Assembly: GCA_015661745.1 (NCBI GenBank) | Contig: DQVL01000022.1 | Span: forward strand, 1 to 8,398 | Length of the DNA stretch: 8,398 bases | Source of the DNA: Thermoprotei archaeon | GTDB lineage: Archaea > Thermoproteota > Nitrososphaeria > Geothermarchaeales > JDFR-13 | Direction of reading: 5' to 3' | Part shown: piece by piece, positions 6,396 to 8,398 of the stretch | How positions within the stretch are numbered: the stretch's first letter is position 1 | Layout of the letters: each line of letters begins with the position of its first letter | Notes under the pieces: model-generated | Seen by the model: the letters and a program-made list of their open reading frames with translations, nothing else | What the model was told of the DNA's origin: nothing | The model's database searches: none | Program-made: the position numbers and the translations under genes

Positions 6396-7418
6396 ATGTT
6401 TACATGGAGAAGATTAAAAAACCTGTTAAATAAAAATGAGAGAGCCGGTGAAATGCTTAGATACTATACATTATGGGGTGAGAAACTTAGAGATACATAT
6501 GAAAAAGTAGAGGAGCTACGTAGGATACCACGGTCTATACAAGTTATAGGTATGGGGGGATCAGGAATAGTTGGATATATAATTAAAGATATGGTATATG
6601 GGAAGGGACTCCCCATCGATATACACATTTTTAACAGTCCTAATATCCCAAGACATAGGATAAAGAAGAGTCTAAATATATTAGTAAGTCATAGTGGGAA
6701 TACAATAGAGGTCTTAGAAGCCGCAAAACTAATTAAAGAAGTTGGTGGAGAAGCCATAATAATAACTTCAGACGGGTTGATGGAGGATATCGCAGATAGA
6801 TATGGATGGAGACTATATAAGATAGAGCCAGCCCCACTACCCAGGCTTGCACTACCACAGCTTATAGCACCAATACTTAAAATATTAAGACATAGATTAA
6901 GGTTAGGAGAGATAGCTAAGTCGTCTAAACGGCTTGATAGATATATAAGGAGCCAGATTATGGGTAGGGGTGGAGGAGAGGCATTCAAGATCTCAAGAGC
7001 ATTATACGGTATAAAACCAGTTATATATTATACCGATGGAAACGAGTCTATAGCTTACAGATTTAAAGCTATGTTGAATGAGAATAGTAAGCATGAAGCC
7101 TATACATCTTATATTCCTGAGATATTCCATAACCAGATTGAGATATATACATCAGCATTAGATTCACTCCATACACCATATATACTAATGGGGGACGATA
7201 TATATACAAAGATACTCAAGGAATTTCTCATTCGACGTAGGATATATTATATTGATTGGATGCCTATGAAAACAAGGGATATTCTATATAGATATTTAGC
7301 TGGTATAGCGTTACATGACGTCACATCCATATATTTAGCTGTTATGAAGGGAGTTGACCCATATACAACCCCCTCCATATCAATGTATAAGGAGTTGATC
7401 AGGGAATGGTCGAGTTAA
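6396..7418 (+). CDS. Bifunctional phosphoglucose/phosphomannose isomerase (archaeal SIS family)
   Basis: This 340-residue protein has the two SIS domains of the archaeal Pgi/Pmi family, known from Pyrobaculum, Aeropyrum and Thermoplasma. Those enzymes interconvert glucose-6-P or mannose-6-P with fructose-6-P, serving glycolysis/gluconeogenesis and mannose supply. Motifs follow the Pyrobaculum enzyme closely: GMGGSG (52-57), SHSGNT (98-103, with His where Tyr is usual), PRLALPQL (Arg150), LNENSKHEA with the catalytic-base Glu229, PEIFHNQIE with His245 for ring opening, and a C-terminal GVDPYTTPSI plus Lys332. All expected catalytic residues are present and the length is only slightly above the Pyrobaculum protein (about 300). 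The N-terminus (MFTWRRLKNLLNKNERAGEM) is basic; the next in-frame Met is residue 20, so the first ATG is preferred. First gene of an operon with the phosphatase and ThyX-like genes. Confidence 0.93.
   Translation: MFTWRRLKNLLNKNERAGEMLRYYTLWGEKLRDTYEKVEELRRIPRSIQVIGMGGSGIVGYIIKDMVYGKGLPIDIHIFNSPNIPRHRIKKSLNILVSHSGNTIEVLEAAKLIKEVGGEAIIITSDGLMEDIADRYGWRLYKIEPAPLPRLALPQLIAPILKILRHRLRLGEIAKSSKRLDRYIRSQIMGRGGGEAFKISRALYGIKPVIYYTDGNESIAYRFKAMLNENSKHEAYTSYIPEIFHNQIEIYTSALDSLHTPYILMGDDIYTKILKEFLIRRRIYYIDWMPMKTRDILYRYLAGIALHDVTSIYLAVMKGVDPYTTPSISMYKELIREWSS
7389..7400 (+). promoter_or_regulatory. Shine-Dalgarno site of the HAD phosphatase gene
   Basis: AAGGAGTTGATC, inside the end of the Pgi/Pmi coding region, matches the complement of the archaeal 16S 3' end (AGGAGGTGATC) with one mismatch, G to T. 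Its GGAG core lies 11 nt before the ATG at 7406, supporting that start despite the 13-bp overlap with Pgi/Pmi. Confidence 0.75.
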
Positions 7419-8107
7419 GTGAGATCCAAGTATTAGTTATAGATATTGATGACACAATAACAGATGAACTCAATAGGGTTAGTATTGAGGCGATAGAATA
7501 TATAAGGAGGCTTGAGATGAATGGCATCATGACTATATTAGCAAGTGGAAATGCCCTACCAATTACTAAAGGCTTAGCCCACTATATTGGATCTAGCGGT
7601 CCAACCATCGGGGAAGCAGGATGTGCATTTGAATATATGAATGAAATATATATACTGGGGGATCCTAAGAGGACAAATGAAGCTATGGACAGATTGAAGA
7701 GAAGGTTTGGACCGAGGCTTAAGGAGCCATGGTCAAATATATATAGGCATGTAGATAAGGCTATAAAACCTACTATACCTAAGGATAAGATAATATCTGT
7801 CCTTGACGATATGGAGGATATAGCCGTATTAGATAGTAAATTTGCATATCACATCCATCCAAAGGATATAGATAAATATAGTGCCTTAGAAGTAATTTCC
7901 CACCTAATAAATCTCCCACCCGAATATTTCGCAGCAATAGGTGATAGTGAATTAGATATCAGGCTAATAGAGAAAGTAGGCTATGGAGTAGCAGTTGCCA
8001 ACTCACCAGATGAACTGAAGAAAGCTGCAGATTATATAACCGAGAAGGAGCGTTACTGGGGATTTATAGAGTTTGCAGATATGCTCCTTAAAGAGGTGGG
8101 TAGATGA
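7406..8107 (+). CDS. HAD-superfamily phosphatase, archaeal phosphoglycolate phosphatase type
   Basis: This 233-residue HAD hydrolase has a C2-type cap and matches archaeal phosphoglycolate phosphatases of the Thermoplasma TA0175 type, which dephosphorylate 2-phosphoglycolate and clear an inhibitory by-product. HAD motif I is DIDDTITDE (nucleophile Asp13, acid/base Asp15), motif II is LASGN (Ser47), motif III is Lys157 in DIDKYSAL, and motif IV is AIGDSELDI (Asp180, Asp184). Two departures from the usual pattern: Asp16 where Gly is common in DxDGT, and Tyr158 where DKG has Gly. All catalytic residues are kept, so it should be active; a different small phosphate ester or sugar-phosphate substrate cannot be excluded. 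It overlaps Pgi/Pmi by 13 bp and the ThyX-like gene by 4 bp, so the three are co-transcribed and probably translationally coupled. Confidence 0.9.
   Translation: MVELSEIQVLVIDIDDTITDELNRVSIEAIEYIRRLEMNGIMTILASGNALPITKGLAHYIGSSGPTIGEAGCAFEYMNEIYILGDPKRTNEAMDRLKRRFGPRLKEPWSNIYRHVDKAIKPTIPKDKIISVLDDMEDIAVLDSKFAYHIHPKDIDKYSALEVISHLINLPPEYFAAIGDSELDIRLIEKVGYGVAVANSPDELKKAADYITEKERYWGFIEFADMLLKEVGR
8093..8098 (+). promoter_or_regulatory. Shine-Dalgarno site of the ThyX-like gene
   Basis: GAGGTG, in the last codons of the phosphatase gene, ends 5 nt before the ATG at 8104. It supports the ATGA-overlap start of the next gene. Confidence 0.7.
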
Positions 8108-8384
8108 TACGTATCCTAAAGCCTAAAGTCGAGGTTATCGCAGAGCTTAGATCTAGTGATATGGATCCTATAGACCTTATCGTATATGGAGCCTATTCAA
8201 CTATAAAGAAGGACTCATCTACAACACTCAAGAAAAGGGATTTAACTGATGGATCGATAGATAAAAGGAGAAATCGAATCTTAAATGTTACATTGGAGAG
8301 TGGACACCTGAGTGTATTAGACCAAGCTGTATATACTATTTACATATCTGATATACCTAGGTTAGCCACTTTATTCATGGTCCA
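8104..8384 (+). CDS. ThyX-like (FAD-dependent thymidylate synthase family) protein, N-terminal part
   Basis: An open frame starting at ATG 8104 (ATGA overlap with the phosphatase stop) encodes about 93 genuine residues before the contig ends in adapter sequence. RNRILNVTLESGHLSVLDQAV (residues 56-76) followed by YTIYISDIPRLATLFMV resembles the ThyX core, in which GHxSxxEH...F is followed by a strand, a helix and the RHR flavin/dUMP motif. ThyX makes dTMP from dUMP using methylene-tetrahydrofolate and FAD. Here the EH pair reads DQ (73-74), and the residue aligning with the first Arg of RHR is Gln94, although the last base of that codon may be adapter. The rest of the motif and the C-terminus are missing. 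It could be a diverged paralogue, the degenerate half of a two-module protein, or a real enzyme I have misaligned. Any residues read after position 94 (DRKS) come from adapter and must be ignored. Confidence 0.7.
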
Positions 8385-8398
8385 AGATCGGAAGAGCA
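8385..8398. other. Illumina TruSeq adapter remnant at the contig end (sequencing artefact)
   Basis: The final 14 bases, AGATCGGAAGAGCA, are identical to the start of the standard Illumina TruSeq read-through adapter and stop exactly at the window end. A 14-base chance match at the very terminus is very unlikely. The first A could be genomic. This segment is not part of the organism's DNA and should be trimmed. Confidence 0.95.

Noticed and set aside
6689..6988. A 99-residue minus-strand frame inside the Pgi/Pmi gene
   Set aside because: It overlaps the SIS domain coding sequence and has the Ser/Ile/Leu-rich look of antisense translation.

Overview
The window looks like a stretch of an AT-rich thermophilic archaeal genome, most likely from the Thermoproteota/TACK side. 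The grounds are archaeal TATA-type promoters just upstream of first genes and Shine-Dalgarno sites mainly in front of operon-internal genes. Codon use is also rich in AGG/AGA and ATA. The gene set fits: a PINA-type PIN-ATPase-KH protein, a two-subunit 2-oxoacid:ferredoxin oxidoreductase with a fused gamma-alpha chain, an archaeal bifunctional phosphoglucose/phosphomannose isomerase, an archaeal phosphoglycolate phosphatase and a ThyX-like protein. The exact phylum is inferred, not demonstrated. The last 14 bases match the start of the Illumina TruSeq adapter, so this is the raw end of a sequencing assembly.

Layout. Positions 1-392 (minus) hold the N-terminal part of an AbrB/PhoU-type regulator, cut by the window edge. 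A 216-bp divergent promoter region separates it from a 515-residue PINA-family ATPase (609-2156, plus). That gene converges, with only 5 bp between stop codons, on a minus-strand operon. The operon encodes the oxidoreductase alpha chain (3031-4896) and beta chain (2162-3034), joined by an ATGA overlap. A 126-bp gap with a phased half-site array lies upstream of alpha. Beyond it, on the same strand, is a class III PLP aminotransferase (5023-6354). A 41-bp divergent promoter then leads to a plus-strand operon: Pgi/Pmi (6396-7418), a HAD phosphatase (7406-8107, 13-bp overlap) and a partial ThyX-like gene (from 8104, ATGA overlap). There is no gene-free stretch over 300 bp and no tRNA, rRNA, CRISPR array or insertion sequence that I can see.

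How the genes may work together. The aminotransferase and the oxidoreductase suggest amino-acid use: transamination gives 2-oxo acids, which the oxidoreductase turns into acyl-CoA and reduced ferredoxin. The Pgi/Pmi-phosphatase pair is sugar-phosphate metabolism and metabolite repair, and the ThyX-like protein would belong to dTMP synthesis if active. The most notable biology is the PINA protein. Its ATPase core is intact, but both nucleic-acid modules look altered: the PIN domain lacks most of its catalytic acids and the KH domain lacks GxxG. The ThyX-like fragment also departs from the catalytic consensus. I do not see a clearly new multi-gene system here.
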